Shown in pieces: positions 52,998 to 63,173 of a stretch of DNA of 64,000 nucleotides. A program made the position numbers and the translations under genes. The stretch is from Enterobacter cancerogenus. GTDB taxonomy: Bacteria; Pseudomonadota; Gammaproteobacteria; Enterobacterales; Enterobacteriaceae. The DNA is taken from positions 59,606-123,605 of the forward strand of contig JRUP01000019.1 in assembly GCA_000773965.1 (NCBI GenBank), in the 5' to 3' direction. Numbering within the stretch: the first letter of the stretch is position 1; the number at the start of each line of letters is the position of its first letter. Under the pieces are notes generated by a model. That model had not been told where the DNA came from. It was given only the letters and a program-made list of their open reading frames with translations, and ran no database searches.

Positions 52998-54510
52998 GTT
53001 GTGCTCCTCCATCGGCGATGGCATTGACGATCGACGCCACCGACAGCTGCTCCAGCGGGATTTCAGCCACCTGCTTCAAATCACGCATGATCAACACGCG
53101 ATCGGCATAGCCCACCAGCTCTTCGAGTTCAGAGGAGATAACCAGTAACGCCAATCCATCGGCGCACAGGGTTTCAATCAAACGAATGATCTCGGCATGT
53201 GCACCGACGTCAATGCCGCGCGTCGGTTCGTCGAGAATTAAGAATTGCGGCTTCGTCACCAGCCAGCGTGACAGCAGCACTTTTTGCTGATTACCGCCGG
53301 AGAGTAATTCCACCGGCTGATCGGCATGTGGCGTGCGAATTCCCAGGCTTTTGATAAAGCGATCAGCGATGGCCTGCTGCTCACGGCGTTTGATGGGTCG
53401 CAGCCAGCCGCGTTGCGCCTGTAGCGCCAGAATAATATTCTCGCGCACCGATGCAGCGCCGATAATACCGTCGGTTTTACGATCTTCCGGGCAGAACCCC
53501 ATGCCCAGATGGGAAGCTTTGGCCGGTGTCCGGATGTGCTGCACTTTGCCTTTGATGGTGGCAGTGCCCCGATCCGCTCGACGGATACCAAACAGCACTT
53601 CGGCGGTTTCGGTGCGCCCCGATCCCAGTAATCCCGCTAAGCCCACCACTTCTCCCGGACGCACCTCCAGGTCGAAAGGTTCAATGGTGCCCTTCTTGCC
53701 GTAGTCTTTGAATGACACCACCGGTTGGTTGCTTTTCAGCGTGCTGCCCTGACGCTGCAAGGCGGTTTCCAGTAACTCCCGCCCCAGCATCAGTTTGATC
53801 AATTCGATTTGCGGCAGCGATGCCGTATCACGCGTGGCAATAAACTGCCCGTTGCGCAAAACGGTAATACGATCGGTGATGCGATACACCTGGTCGAGAA
53901 AATGAGTGACAAAAATCAGGCTCATCCCTTTGGCTTTCAGTTGCGCCATCAGGGTGAATAGCATTTCAACTTCGCTGGCATCGAGGCTGGCGGTGGGTTC
54001 ATCGAGGATTAACACCTGAGCCGAGAGATCCACGGCGCGGCAAATCGCAATGATCTGCTGCATCGCCACCGAGTAATGGCCCAGGGGACGCGTCACGTCG
54101 AGAGCAAAACCGTAGTTACGCATCAGCGCATCGGCATCGCGCACCATACGTTTGCGGTCGATCATACCGAAACGGCGCGGCTCGCGGCCGATGTAGAGAT
54201 TGTCTGCTACCGACATATTCGGCAGGAGATTCACCTCCTGATAAACCGTGCCGATGCCCATTTGCTGTGCATCGGCGGTATTGTGCGGTGAAATGGCAGT
54301 GCCATTCAGGGTGATGGTGCCTGCATCACGGGTGTACACGCCGGTCAGCACTTTAATCAGCGTGGATTTCCCGGCGCCGTTTTCGCCCAGCAGCGCCATG
54401 ATCTCGCCTTTGCGAATGCTGAACGACACATTATCCAGCGCTTTCACGCCGGGGAAACCTTTGCTGATACCGTTGAGAGTCAGGAGTGCGGATGCATCTG
54501 CAGTGCTCAT
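52990..54510 (-). CDS. ytfR: Galactofuranose-type ABC ATPase YtfR
   Basis: Double ABC ATPase of 506 residues (E. coli 500). First domain: [14 protein letters not shown] with a weaker signature near LGHYSVAMQQIIAICRAV; second: degenerate Walker A GLLGSGRTETAEVL and signature [15 protein letters not shown]. It drives uptake through YtfT and YjfF. It is separated from ytfQ by a hairpin that probably reduces read-through. It resembles AraG in this window in layout, but they are distinct transport systems. Confidence 0.94.
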   Translation of the reverse strand: MSTADASALLTLNGISKGFPGVKALDNVSFSIRKGEIMALLGENGAGKSTLIKVLTGVYTRDAGTITLNGTAISPHNTADAQQMGIGTVYQEVNLLPNMSVADNLYIGREPRRFGMIDRKRMVRDADALMRNYGFALDVTRPLGHYSVAMQQIIAICRAVDLSAQVLILDEPTASLDASEVEMLFTLMAQLKAKGMSLIFVTHFLDQVYRITDRITVLRNGQFIATRDTASLPQIELIKLMLGRELLETALQRQGSTLKSNQPVVSFKDYGKKGTIEPFDLEVRPGEVVGLAGLLGSGRTETAEVLFGIRRADRGTATIKGKVQHIRTPAKASHLGMGFCPEDRKTDGIIGAASVRENIILALQAQRGWLRPIKRREQQAIADRFIKSLGIRTPHADQPVELLSGGNQQKVLLSRWLVTKPQFLILDEPTRGIDVGAHAEIIRLIETLCADGLALLVISSELEELVGYADRVLIMRDLKQVAEIPLEQLSVASIVNAIADGGAQHA

Positions 54511-54535
54511 CAGGTTCTACCTCGCCTTACGTCAT

Positions 54536-54559
54536 GAAAAACCGCCCCGAAGGGCGGTT
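54536..54559 (-). terminator. Attenuating hairpin between ytfQ and ytfR
   Basis: An 8-bp stem, AACCGCCC (54540-54547) and GGGCGGTT (54552-54559), with loop CGAA. On the minus strand it is followed by T residues. It lies 8 bp after the ytfQ stop and likely lowers transcription into ytfR relative to the binding protein. Confidence 0.7.
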
Positions 54560-54566
54560 GCGGGGA

Positions 54567-55523
54567 TCAGTAACCCATGCCTTTTTTGGTGTCGAGCTGT
54601 GCCTGCGCTGAGTCTGGCAGATACAGTTTCGATTCGGTTTTGATGATTTTTGGTGGCATCGTGCCGTCTTTTTTGAATTTCTCCAGCGCATCGAATGCCG
54701 GACCCGCCATGTTTGGCGTCAGCTCTACGTTGGCATTGGCCTCACCCGCCAGCATCGCTTTATAGATATCCGGTACGCCGTCGATAGAACCGGTCAGAAT
54801 ATCTTTGCCTGGCTTCAGACCCGCTTCTTTAATGGCCTGAATGGCGCCGATCGCCATATCATCGTTGTGCGCATACACCATGCAGATGTTCTTGCCGTTG
54901 TTTTCCGCTTTGATAAAGCTCTCCATCACCTCTTTACCTTTACTACGGGTAAAGTCGCCGGACTGCGAACGGATCACTTGGATGTTGTTGTGGCCCGCGA
55001 TGGCTTCGGCGAAGCCTTTTTTGCGGTCGATGGCTACGCTGGCACCCACGGTGCCTTGTAACTCAACCACATTACACTTCTTGTCACCGACTGTTTTCAC
55101 CAGCCAGTCACCGATCAACTTGCCTTCCAGCACGTTGTCTGCGGTCACCACCGCCATGTACAGCGACTTATCTTTCACCACAATGGCGCGGTCTAACAGG
55201 AACACCGGAATTTTGGCGTCTTTGGCTTCTTCCAGCACCGGTTCCCAACCGGTTTGTACTACCGGGGCGATGAAGATGGCGTCAACGCCCTGCGCGATAA
55301 ACGAGCGCACCGCTTTGATTTGGTTTTCCTGTTTCTGCTGACCATCGGCGATTTTCAACGTGATACCGCGCTTTTGCGCTTCGCTTTTCGCCACGTTGGT
55401 TTCTGCTGAACGCCAGCCAGACTCCGAGCCAACCTGTGAGAAGCCCACCGTCATGTCAGCGGCAAGTACCGAAGCACTGAGTGCTGAACTGACCATGGCG
55501 GTTAAGAGTAAACGTTTCCACAT
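54567..55523 (-). CDS. ytfQ: Galactofuranose-type periplasmic binding protein YtfQ
   Basis: Periplasmic sugar receptor of 318 residues, the same length as E. coli YtfQ, which binds galactofuranose and galactopyranose. Signal peptide MWKRLLLTAMVSSALSASVLAA, then TVGFSQVGSESGWRSAETNV, DAIFIAPVVQTGWEPVLEEA and AHNDDMAIGAIQAIKEAGLKPG in part. AGAGGAATG precedes the ATG. It leads the ytfQRT-yjfF operon; a GalR-like box lies upstream. Confidence 0.94.
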   Translation of the reverse strand: MWKRLLLTAMVSSALSASVLAADMTVGFSQVGSESGWRSAETNVAKSEAQKRGITLKIADGQQKQENQIKAVRSFIAQGVDAIFIAPVVQTGWEPVLEEAKDAKIPVFLLDRAIVVKDKSLYMAVVTADNVLEGKLIGDWLVKTVGDKKCNVVELQGTVGASVAIDRKKGFAEAIAGHNNIQVIRSQSGDFTRSKGKEVMESFIKAENNGKNICMVYAHNDDMAIGAIQAIKEAGLKPGKDILTGSIDGVPDIYKAMLAGEANANVELTPNMAGPAFDALEKFKKDGTMPPKIIKTESKLYLPDSAQAQLDTKKGMGY

Positions 55524-56198
55524 AATTTCATTCCTCTGAAGGGAGTGTGCTGTAGGGGTACAAAACGCAGATTAAGCCTGGCGCAAAAGCGAGAAAACAA
55601 GCGCGACATGCCTCACAAAATAGAATGAATTAAAGGAGTTACGAAATTATCCATGTAAGAAGTCATACCAGCCATATGGACAATTTGCCTGATATTTATT
55701 TCAGTGTCGGTTAAATAAATGTAATAAACAGAATCGGTTAGGATGGTGGCTACTGGAAGCGATTACAGCCGCTGCGTAAAGAATGGTTATCGACTGCGGG
55801 CATAAGCAATGATCAGTTTTGTGATTATTCGCACACTACATGATTTACAGTTTCAAAGCATGTAGATGCCATTGCTTAACTGTCCGACATAAATCGGCCT
55901 AATAAACGTCTTATATGAATGAAAGTCAGTGCACTAAGCCTGATAAAAAATGACAACTTTCATTTGCGTTAAGGGTGTGAGCTTTTTTCACATTATGCCG
56001 TCCGTCAGGGTTGAATTTGTCTTAATCCCGTCTGGAAATGCGCGTTTAAAACGGCAAAATGAAGAAAAAATGTCTTTTGATGAGCGAATTAGCTCACGTT
56101 GTCTGATTTTTGAATTTTTTTAACGCTGGCGTATGGACTCTGTCAGTGTGCTCCCTATACTTGGGCACTTCCGAGCACTTTATTTTTAAATGGCAATC
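55524..56198. promoter_or_regulatory. Long AT-rich divergent region ytfQ / cnu
   Basis: About 675 bases with no gene that I trust. It should hold the ytfQ promoter on the left and the cnu promoter on the right. Apart from the GalR/GalS-like box at 55753 I see only AT-rich DNA and small frames. The blr gene that lies between ydgJ and cnu in E. coli was not found here. Confidence 0.4.
55753..55768. promoter_or_regulatory. GalR/GalS-like operator upstream of ytfQ
   Basis: CTGGAAGCGATTACAG is a near-palindrome with the central CG of LacI-family sites and is close to the GalR consensus (GTGNAANCGNTTNCAC). It lies 230 bp upstream of the ytfQ start. E. coli ytfQ is known to be under GalR/GalS control. 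Confidence 0.5.
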
Positions 56199-56414
56199 AT
56201 GACTGCGCTAGATTACCTGCTGAAATTCCGCAAAGTGAATAATCTCGATAGTCTGGAAAAACTCTACGACCATCTTAATTATTCGCTGACCGATGACAAT
56301 GACATCATCAATATGTATCGCGCTGCCGATCATCGTCGTGCTGAACTTGTTTCCGGCGGCCGCCTTTATGATATGGGCCGCGTGCCGAAATCAGTCTGGC
56401 GCTACGTAATGTAA
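56199..56414 (+). CDS. cnu: OriC-binding nucleoid-associated protein Cnu (Hha/YmoA family)
   Basis: Small partner of H-NS and StpA, 71 residues as in E. coli Cnu (YdgT). The sequence [20 protein letters not shown], then [20 protein letters not shown] and VPKSVWRYV, is nearly that of E. coli. Hha-family proteins lack a DNA-binding domain and modulate silencing of AT-rich genes. I chose the ATG at 56199 by length and alignment; an ATG at 56190 is also in frame, and neither has a strong ribosome-binding site. Confidence 0.93.
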   Translation: MTALDYLLKFRKVNNLDSLEKLYDHLNYSLTDDNDIINMYRAADHRRAELVSGGRLYDMGRVPKSVWRYVM

Positions 56415-56515
56415 TGGGTTTTCCCCGCCTTTTTCTGCACTATTGCGTTGTCCATGTCGGGCGTGCCCCGTTTGGACATATAACGCCTTCTTAATTTCGC
56501 TACAGGATCCGCAAG

Positions 56516-56959
56516 ATGACCGAATCGGTAAACCCGCCGCGTATTGCTGGCTGGCTGTTGTTGCCGCTAGCCTGGTTGATTATGACGATGCTGACCAGTG
56601 CGCTGGTGGTGGCCATGTATCTGAGCCCGTTGTTTGATACAGAATTGCGTACCACCTTGTTCACTCATGCCAGCCAATTGTTCACGCAATGGGCGATTTC
56701 CCTGCTCACCGCAGGCGTGGTTTGGGTCTACAGTATTTGGGTTTGCTGGATGTTCTGTAAACGTTCGCGCCGTCTACCACGTCATTACATCCTGTGGTTG
56801 CTGATGACGGTGTTACTGGCGTTGAAAACGTTCGCGTTCACCCCGGTGGCGGATAACAAAGCTATTCAAACGCTGCTGTTGTCGCTGCTGGCGGCGGCGG
56901 TATTTGTGCCTTACTTCAAACGTTCTCAACGTGTGAAAGAGACGTTTATCCAGCCATAA
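56516..56959 (+). CDS. ydgK: DUF2569 membrane protein YdgK
   Basis: A 147-residue inner-membrane protein with four hydrophobic helices (IAGWLLLPLAWLIMTMLTSA, WAISLLTAGVVWVYSIWVCW, ILWLLMTVLLALKTFAF, IQTLLLSLLAAAVFVPYF). It is a DUF2569 member of unknown function. The gene lies between cnu and rsxA in E. coli as well, about 120 bp before rsxA here. Confidence 0.88.
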   Translation: MTESVNPPRIAGWLLLPLAWLIMTMLTSALVVAMYLSPLFDTELRTTLFTHASQLFTQWAISLLTAGVVWVYSIWVCWMFCKRSRRLPRHYILWLLMTVLLALKTFAFTPVADNKAIQTLLLSLLAAAVFVPYFKRSQRVKETFIQP

Positions 56960-57082
56960 CGGCGCAAGTTTCGTCAGGAATTTAATTCTGCGTGCTCTCA
57001 ACATCCACAGTTTTTGTGTAGAGGTTGAGATGCACCTCTCAATTCCGGATAATAGGCGCCTTTCGGCTTCCCAGGTTAAAAA

Positions 57083-57664
57083 ATGACCGATTACTTACTT
57101 CTCTTTATTGGCACCGTGCTGGTGAATAACTTCGTATTAGTGAAGTTTCTCGGCCTATGCCCCTTTATGGGCGTGTCAAAAAAATTGGAAACGGCCATTG
57201 GCATGGGACTCGCCACCACTTTCGTGATCACCCTGGCGTCGATTTGCGCCTGGCTGGTGAACCATCTGATTCTGGTGCCGCTCGATCTGGTGTACCTGCG
57301 AACCCTGGCGTATATCCTGGTGATCGCCGTGGTGGTGCAATTCACCGAAATGGTAGTGCGCAAAACCAGTCCGTCACTCTATCGACTGCTGGGTATCTTC
57401 CTGCCGCTGATTACCACTAACTGTGCGGTGCTGGGTGTCCCTTTGCTGAGCGTCAATCTCAACCATACCTTTATGCAGGCTGCGGTCTATGGCTTCAGTG
57501 CCTCGCTCGGCTTCTCGCTGGTGATGGTGCTTTTCGCCGGCATGCGTGAACGTCTGGTATTGGCCAACGTCCCTGCGCCGTTTAAGGGCAACTCGATTGC
57601 ATTGGTCACCGCAGGTTTGATGGCGCTGGCCTTTATGGGCTTTACCGGGTTGGTGAAATTCTAA
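57083..57664 (+). CDS. rsxA: Electron transport complex subunit RsxA
   Basis: Integral membrane subunit of the Rsx (Rnf-type) complex, which reduces and switches off SoxR. The 193-residue protein has six helices and the family segments [20 protein letters not shown] and [16 protein letters not shown], each with a Cys that holds the intramembrane iron-sulfur centre in Rnf/Nqr. It shares a base with the rsxB start (TAATG). First gene of rsxABCDGE-nth. Confidence 0.95.
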   Translation: MTDYLLLFIGTVLVNNFVLVKFLGLCPFMGVSKKLETAIGMGLATTFVITLASICAWLVNHLILVPLDLVYLRTLAYILVIAVVVQFTEMVVRKTSPSLYRLLGIFLPLITTNCAVLGVPLLSVNLNHTFMQAAVYGFSASLGFSLVMVLFAGMRERLVLANVPAPFKGNSIALVTAGLMALAFMGFTGLVKF

Positions 57665-58242
57665 TGACCGCGATTTGGATTGCTATTGTGGCTATTGCTG
57701 CGCTGGGCCTGGTTTTTGGCGCCCTGCTCGGCTATGCCTCGCGCCGATTCGAGGTAGAAGAAGATCCGATCGTTGAACAGATCGACAGTATTCTGCCGCA
57801 GAGTCAGTGCGGCCAGTGCGGATATCCGGGCTGCCGTCCGTATGCGGATGCCGTGGGTAATAACGGTGAAGCCATTAATAAATGCGCCCCCGGCGGCGAG
57901 CAGACCATGCTCAAGCTGGCCGCACTGCTGAACGTTGAACCGCAACCGCTTGATGGCGGTGAGGAAGTGCAGGAACCGATCCGTACGGTAGCCTGGATTG
58001 ATGAAGCCAACTGCATCGGCTGCACCAAATGTATTCAGGCTTGCCCGGTAGATGCGATTGTCGGTGCTACCCGTGCCATGCATACCGTGCTAAGCGATGT
58101 CTGTACCGGCTGTGATTTGTGTGTTGCTCCCTGCCCGACCGACTGTATTGAAATGCGTCCGGTTGCCACGACCACGGCCAACTGGAAATGGGATCTCGAA
58201 ACCATTCCTGTACGGGTGATCCCGGTAGAAACTCATGCTTAA
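57664..58242 (+). CDS. rsxB: Electron transport complex subunit RsxB
   Basis: Membrane-anchored ferredoxin-like subunit of 192 residues. An N-terminal helix ([20 protein letters not shown]) is followed by a four-Cys cluster domain ([16 protein letters not shown]) and two [4Fe-4S] motifs, [12 protein letters not shown] and [12 protein letters not shown]. It passes electrons from RsxC to the membrane subunits. It overlaps rsxC by 8 bp. Confidence 0.95.
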   Translation: MTAIWIAIVAIAALGLVFGALLGYASRRFEVEEDPIVEQIDSILPQSQCGQCGYPGCRPYADAVGNNGEAINKCAPGGEQTMLKLAALLNVEPQPLDGGEEVQEPIRTVAWIDEANCIGCTKCIQACPVDAIVGATRAMHTVLSDVCTGCDLCVAPCPTDCIEMRPVATTTANWKWDLETIPVRVIPVETHA

Positions 58243-60781
58243 TCTGTTAAAACTGTTCCGTAAAGAGAAGCTGTGGGATTTCCAGGGCGGCATTCATCCG
58301 CCGGAAATGAAAACCCAGTCAAACGGCACGCCGTTAAGCCAGTTGCCGCTGCCTGAACAATTCATCATTCCGTTAAAACAGCATATCGGCCATGAAGGCG
58401 AGATTTGTGTCTCACCGGGCGATCACGTCTTGCGTGGTCAGCCGCTGACGTTTGGCAGCGGACGCATGCTGCCGGTGCACGCACCGACCTCCGGCACCAT
58501 CGAAGCGATTGCGCCACATATGACCGCGCACCCTTCGGGTCTTTCCGAACTGTGCATTTTCCTGCGCGCCGATGGTGAAGATCGCTGGACCACGCTCGAT
58601 CCGCAACCTGACTTCCGTTCGCTTACTCGTGAAGATGTCGTCAAGCGCATCCATGAGGCAGGCGTCGCCGGTTTGGGGGGTGCAGGCTTCCCGACCGCCA
58701 CCAAGCTACGTGGCGGATTGCGCGGCGTCAAAACCCTGATTATTAATGCCGCAGAGTGCGAACCTTACATCACCGCCGATGATCGTCTGATGCAGGACTG
58801 CGCGGCTGAAGTGCTGGAAGGTTGTCGTATCCTCGCCTGGGTGTTGCAGGCTGAGCGTGTGCTGATTGGCATCGAAGATAACAAACCCGAAGCGATTGCA
58901 GCGCTGAAGCAGGCTTTGGGTGGTGACCGCGAGTTGCAACTGCGTGTCATCCCCACCAAATACCCTTCTGGCGGTGCTAAACAACTGACCCAGATTCTTA
59001 CTGGCGTTGAAGTGCCGCACGGCGGCCGTTCCACCGATATTGGCGTGCTGATGCAAAACGTCGGTACGGCCTGGGCGGTAAAACGCGCCATTATCGATGG
59101 CGAGCCGATTACCGAACGCGTCGTTACCCTGACCGGCGAAGCCATTGCGCAACCGCGTAACGTTTGGGGACGCCTGGGTACGCCAGTTAGCCATCTGTTG
59201 CATCATGTGGGTTTCGCACCGGGTTCGCGTCAGATGGTGATCATGGGCGGCCCGCTGATGGGCTTTACGCTGCCATCACTCAACGTCCCGCTGGTTAAAA
59301 TTTCCAACTGTATTTTGGCGCCTTCTGCCAGTGAGATGGGTAATAACGAAGAAGAACAGTCTTGTATTCGTTGCAGTGCCTGTGCGGACGCCTGCCCGGC
59401 GAAACTGCTGCCTCAGCAGCTGTTCTGGTACAGCCAGGGCGGCGATCATGAGAAGGCGCGCGCTCACAATATCGATGACTGCATTGAGTGCGGTGCCTGT
59501 GCGTACGTCTGCCCAAGTAATATTCCGCTGGTGCAATATTATCGCCAGGAGAAGGCCGAGTTGCGCGCCATCGATCTCGAAGCGAAGCGCACCGCCGAAG
59601 CGAAGGCGCGTTTCGAAGCGCGCCAGGCCCGTTTAGAACGTGAAAAATTGGCGCGTGAAGCGCGTCATGAAGAAGCTAAACAGCGCGTGGCACGTAGCGA
59701 TCAGGGTGAACGTGACGCCGCGATTGCCCGTGTGAAGGCGCGTGCCGCCAAAACACCAGAGCAGGAAACCGCCGAGCGCGAGGCGCGCCATGCGCAGGCG
59801 TTAGCTCAACAGGCGGAAAAACAGTCTGAAACGCAGGCGCTGAGCAAGCAGTCGGGGGATCCGCGTAAAGCGGCGGTTGAAGCCGCTATTGCCCGTGCTA
59901 AAGCGAAGAAAGCGTCCTCTGCTGCTGAACAAGCGTCTGAACCTGCTGATGTCACTCCTGCCGCTGAAGTTGATCCGCGTAAAGCCGCTGTTGAAGCCGC
60001 CATTGCGCGCGCCAAAGCGAAGAAGGCTGCGGCTGGCGAGCAAGTTTCTGAGCCTGCTGATGCAGCTCCTGTTACTGAAGTTGATCCGCGTAAAGCAGCA
60101 GTTGAAGCCGCTATTGCGCGTGCTAAAGCGAAGAAAGCTGCGGCGACTGGCGAACAAGCGCCTGAACCTGCTGATGTCACCCCTGCCGCTGAAGTTGATC
60201 CGCGCAAAGCTGCGGTTGAGGCAGCCATTGCCCGTGCTAAAGCGAAGAAAGCGGCTGCGGCGGCTGGCGAACAAGCGCCTGAACCTGCTGATGTCTCTCC
60301 TGCCGCTGAGGTCGATCCACGCAAAGCTGCGGTTGAGGCCGCCATTGCCCGTGCTAAAGCAAAGAAAGCGGCTGCGGCGGCTGGCGAACAAGCGCCTGAA
60401 CCTGCTGATGTCACTCCTGCCGCTGAGGTCGATCCACGCAAAGCTGCGGTTGAGGCCGCCATTGCCCGTGCTAAAGCGAAGAAAGCGGCTGTGGCGGCTG
60501 GCGAACAAGCATCTGAACCTGCTGATGTCACTCCTGCCGCTGAAGTCGATCCGCGCAAAGCCGCTGTTGAAGCAGCCATTGCCCGAGCTAAGGCGAAGAA
60601 AGCCGCAGCAGCTGCCGAACAAACTCCTGCAGCTGCTGAAGCCGCACCTGAATCATCTTCTGAAGTGGAGGCTGCTGCCTCTCCTGACTCCGCCGACCCA
60701 CGTAAAGCGGCCATTGCCGCCGCGGTCGCCCGTGCCAAAGCGCGTAAAGCGCAGCAGCAGCCTTCGACGACTGAGGATTAA
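58235..60781 (+). CDS. rsxC: Electron transport complex subunit RsxC with long repeat tail
   Basis: NADH-oxidising, FMN- and iron-sulfur-containing subunit at the cytoplasmic face. Residues 1-440 form the conserved core: [27 protein letters not shown], and two cluster motifs [12 protein letters not shown] and [13 protein letters not shown] charged coiled-coil (about 445-540) leads into eight repeats of a [19 protein letters not shown] unit. At 848 residues it is about 100 longer than E. coli RsxC (740), all of it in the tail. Core motifs look intact. Confidence 0.95.
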   Translation: MLNLLKLFRKEKLWDFQGGIHPPEMKTQSNGTPLSQLPLPEQFIIPLKQHIGHEGEICVSPGDHVLRGQPLTFGSGRMLPVHAPTSGTIEAIAPHMTAHPSGLSELCIFLRADGEDRWTTLDPQPDFRSLTREDVVKRIHEAGVAGLGGAGFPTATKLRGGLRGVKTLIINAAECEPYITADDRLMQDCAAEVLEGCRILAWVLQAERVLIGIEDNKPEAIAALKQALGGDRELQLRVIPTKYPSGGAKQLTQILTGVEVPHGGRSTDIGVLMQNVGTAWAVKRAIIDGEPITERVVTLTGEAIAQPRNVWGRLGTPVSHLLHHVGFAPGSRQMVIMGGPLMGFTLPSLNVPLVKISNCILAPSASEMGNNEEEQSCIRCSACADACPAKLLPQQLFWYSQGGDHEKARAHNIDDCIECGACAYVCPSNIPLVQYYRQEKAELRAIDLEAKRTAEAKARFEARQARLEREKLAREARHEEAKQRVARSDQGERDAAIARVKARAAKTPEQETAEREARHAQALAQQAEKQSETQALSKQSGDPRKAAVEAAIARAKAKKASSAAEQASEPADVTPAAEVDPRKAAVEAAIARAKAKKAAAGEQVSEPADAAPVTEVDPRKAAVEAAIARAKAKKAAATGEQAPEPADVTPAAEVDPRKAAVEAAIARAKAKKAAAAAGEQAPEPADVSPAAEVDPRKAAVEAAIARAKAKKAAAAAGEQAPEPADVTPAAEVDPRKAAVEAAIARAKAKKAAVAAGEQASEPADVTPAAEVDPRKAAVEAAIARAKAKKAAAAAEQTPAAAEAAPESSSEVEAAASPDSADPRKAAIAAAVARAKARKAQQQPSTTED
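59858..60778 (+). repeat. Tandem repeats encoding the RsxC tail
   Basis: Eight copies of a unit starting at GAT/GAC-CC codons at 59858, 59972, 60083, 60197, 60314, 60431, 60548 and 60695. Spacing is 114, 111, 114, 117, 117, 117 and 147 bp. Each encodes [19 protein letters not shown] plus an acidic Pro/Glu/Ala linker; copies 4-6 are nearly identical in DNA, which points to recent duplication. The last copy has diverged. Confidence 0.93.
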
Positions 60782-61840
60782 ATGGCTTTTCGTATCGCAA
60801 GTTCCCCTTATACCCACAACCGCCGCAGCACCGGCAACATCATGCTGCTGGTGGTGCTGGCTGCGCTGCCGGGCATGGCCGCGCAGTGGTATTTCTTTGG
60901 CGTGGGTTTTCTGATTCAGGTATTGCTCGCCACCGCCACTGCGTGGATCACCGAAGGCGCCATTTTGCGTCTGCGCAAAACACCAGTGGTTCCGACTCTC
61001 TCGGATAACTCCGCCCTGCTCACCGCGCTGCTGCTCGGCATCAGTTTGCCGCCGCTCGCGCCCTGGTGGCTGGTGGTCATTGGCACCGTGTTTGCCATTG
61101 TTATCGCGAAACAACTGTATGGCGGCTTGGGTCAAAACCCTTTCAACCCGGCCATGGTTGGCTATGTGGTCTTGCTGATCTCCTTCCCGGTACAGATGAC
61201 CAGCTGGTTGCCGCCTGATTCATTGCAGGCGCTCAAACCTGGCCTGCTGGATTCCCTCAGCATGATCTTCACCAATCACACGCTGGCCGGTGAAACCATG
61301 CAGCAGTTGCAGCTCGGGGTGGATGGCGTCAGCCAGGCTACGCCGCTGGATACCTTTAAAACCGGCTTGCGCGCCGGGCACAGCGCAGAACAGTTACTGG
61401 CAGAACCGATTTATACCGGTGTGCTGGCGGGTCTGGGTTGGCAGTGGATTAACCTTGGCTATCTGCTGGGCGGTATGCTGCTGCTGGCAAAAAATGCCAT
61501 TCGCTGGCACATCCCCGTCAGTTTCCTGGCGTCGCTGGCCTTCTGCGCCACCCTTGGCTGGTTGTTTTCACCGGAATCGCTGAACTCGCCGCTGATTCAT
61601 TTGTTCTCTGGCGCAACCATGCTCGGCGCATTCTTTATCGCCACCGATCCGGTCACCGCGTCGACGACTAACCGTGGCCGCCTGGTTTATGGAGCACTGA
61701 TTGGTTTGCTGGTGTGGTTGATTCGCAGCTTTGGCGGCTATCCGGACGGCGTGGCGTTCGCCGTTTTGCTGGCAAACATTTGCGTGCCGCTGATTGATTA
61801 CTACACCCAGCCGCGCGTTTACGGCCATCGCAAGGATTAA
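60782..61840 (+). CDS. rsxD: Electron transport complex subunit RsxD
   Basis: Integral membrane flavoprotein subunit of 352 residues, related to NqrB/RnfD. The covalent FMN site is the Thr of [20 protein letters not shown]. Other family segments are [18 protein letters not shown] and [19 protein letters not shown]. It directly follows the rsxC stop and its stop overlaps the first possible rsxG start. Confidence 0.95.
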   Translation: MAFRIASSPYTHNRRSTGNIMLLVVLAALPGMAAQWYFFGVGFLIQVLLATATAWITEGAILRLRKTPVVPTLSDNSALLTALLLGISLPPLAPWWLVVIGTVFAIVIAKQLYGGLGQNPFNPAMVGYVVLLISFPVQMTSWLPPDSLQALKPGLLDSLSMIFTNHTLAGETMQQLQLGVDGVSQATPLDTFKTGLRAGHSAEQLLAEPIYTGVLAGLGWQWINLGYLLGGMLLLAKNAIRWHIPVSFLASLAFCATLGWLFSPESLNSPLIHLFSGATMLGAFFIATDPVTASTTNRGRLVYGALIGLLVWLIRSFGGYPDGVAFAVLLANICVPLIDYYTQPRVYGHRKD

Positions 61841-61842
61841 TG

Positions 61843-62475
61843 ATGTTCGATGCTATTCGTAAAAATGCCGTGACGCTGGCGGCGTTTGCAGTGATCACCA
61901 CCGGCGTTACTGCGGTGGTGAACTATGTCACCAAGCCGACGGTGGAACATCAAACGGCACTGCAGCAAAAAAACCTGCTCGATCAGGTAGTGCCTACCGA
62001 GATGTATGACAACCACATTCAGCAAGAGTGTTTCCTGGTGACGGATGCAGCGGCATTAGGCAATAACCAGCCGCATCATCTCTATCTGGCGCGTAAAGGT
62101 GATAAACCCGTCGCGGCGGCGCTTGAGACTACCGCGCCAGACGGCTATTCTGGTGCGATTCAGATGCTGGTCGGTGCCGATTTTAACGGCAAAGTATTAG
62201 GTGTCCGCGTGGTGGAACACCATGAAACACCAGGCCTGGGCGACAAGATCGAACTGCGTATCTCCGACTGGATCAACAGCTTTAACGGCAAAGTGGTGCA
62301 CGGTGCCGACGACAAGAACTTTGCGGTGAAAAAAGACGGCGGTGAATTTGATCAATTTACCGGCGCGACCATTACCCCGCGCGCGGTAGTGAACGCCACT
62401 AAACGTACCGCACTACTGATTGAAACGTTGCCAGCGAAGCTCTCTTCGCTGCCCGAATGTGGAGATGCACCATGA
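61843..62475 (+). CDS. rsxG: Electron transport complex subunit RsxG
   Basis: Single-span periplasmic-facing flavoprotein subunit of 210 residues. After the helix near residues 9-27 comes an FMN-binding domain with [12 protein letters not shown] and the covalent FMN Thr in [15 protein letters not shown] chose the second of two adjacent ATG codons (61843) because AAGGA is better spaced and the protein then aligns with E. coli MLKTIRK; 61840 is possible. It overlaps rsxE by ATGA. Confidence 0.94.
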   Translation: MFDAIRKNAVTLAAFAVITTGVTAVVNYVTKPTVEHQTALQQKNLLDQVVPTEMYDNHIQQECFLVTDAAALGNNQPHHLYLARKGDKPVAAALETTAPDGYSGAIQMLVGADFNGKVLGVRVVEHHETPGLGDKIELRISDWINSFNGKVVHGADDKNFAVKKDGGEFDQFTGATITPRAVVNATKRTALLIETLPAKLSSLPECGDAP

Positions 62476-63173
62476 GTGAAGCGAAAAACCTGCTGGTTGG
62501 CGGCCTGTGGAAAAACAACTCCGCCTTAGTGCAGCTGCTCGGCTTGTGCCCGCTGCTGGCCGTGACTTCAACCGCCACTAACGCCCTCGGCCTTGGCCTG
62601 GCCACCACGCTGGTGTTGACCATCACCAACAGCGCTATCTCCGCCTCGCGTCGTTGGGTGCCGGCGGAAATCCGTATCCCTATTTACGTGATGATCATCG
62701 CTTCGGTGGTGAGCTGCGTGCAGATGCTGATCAATGCTTACGCTTACGGGCTGTATCAGTCATTGGGAATCTTTATTCCCCTGATCGTGACCAACTGTAT
62801 TGTGGTGGGCCGCGCGGAAGCGGTGGCTTCTAAGAGCAGTATTCCGCTGTCGGCGCTGGATGGTTTTGCTATTGGTATGGGCGCGACCTGTGCGATGGTC
62901 ACGTTAGGTTCGATTCGTGAATTGATCGGTAGCGGCACCTTGTTTAACGGTGCTGACCAACTGCTGGGCCCCTGGGCCAAAGCGCTGCGTATTGAAGTGT
63001 TCCATTTCGATTCGCCGATGCTGCTGGCGATGCTGCCGCCTGGGGCTTTTATTGGCTTAGGCATGCTGCTAGCCGGTAAATATCTGATCGACCAGAAAAT
63101 GAAGCAACGAGCCGCACTGCGCGCTGCTGAACCTGAAGCCGCGCCACAAGGTGAAACCGGGAAGGCCGTGTGA
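62472..63173 (+). CDS. rsxE: Electron transport complex subunit RsxE
   Basis: Integral membrane subunit of 233 residues (E. coli 231), paralogous to RsxA. Key segments are [20 protein letters not shown] and [17 protein letters not shown], each carrying a Cys. I start it at 62472 (MSEAKNLL) behind GGAGATGCACC; an earlier in-frame start lies inside rsxG. Its stop overlaps the GTG start of nth. Confidence 0.95.
   Translation: MSEAKNLLVGGLWKNNSALVQLLGLCPLLAVTSTATNALGLGLATTLVLTITNSAISASRRWVPAEIRIPIYVMIIASVVSCVQMLINAYAYGLYQSLGIFIPLIVTNCIVVGRAEAVASKSSIPLSALDGFAIGMGATCAMVTLGSIRELIGSGTLFNGADQLLGPWAKALRIEVFHFDSPMLLAMLPPGAFIGLGMLLAGKYLIDQKMKQRAALRAAEPEAAPQGETGKAV

Noticed and set aside
59801-60914. Long alternative-frame readings across the rsxC tail
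   Set aside because: They are by-products of the in-frame tandem repeats; the rsxC frame is conserved and explains the sequence.
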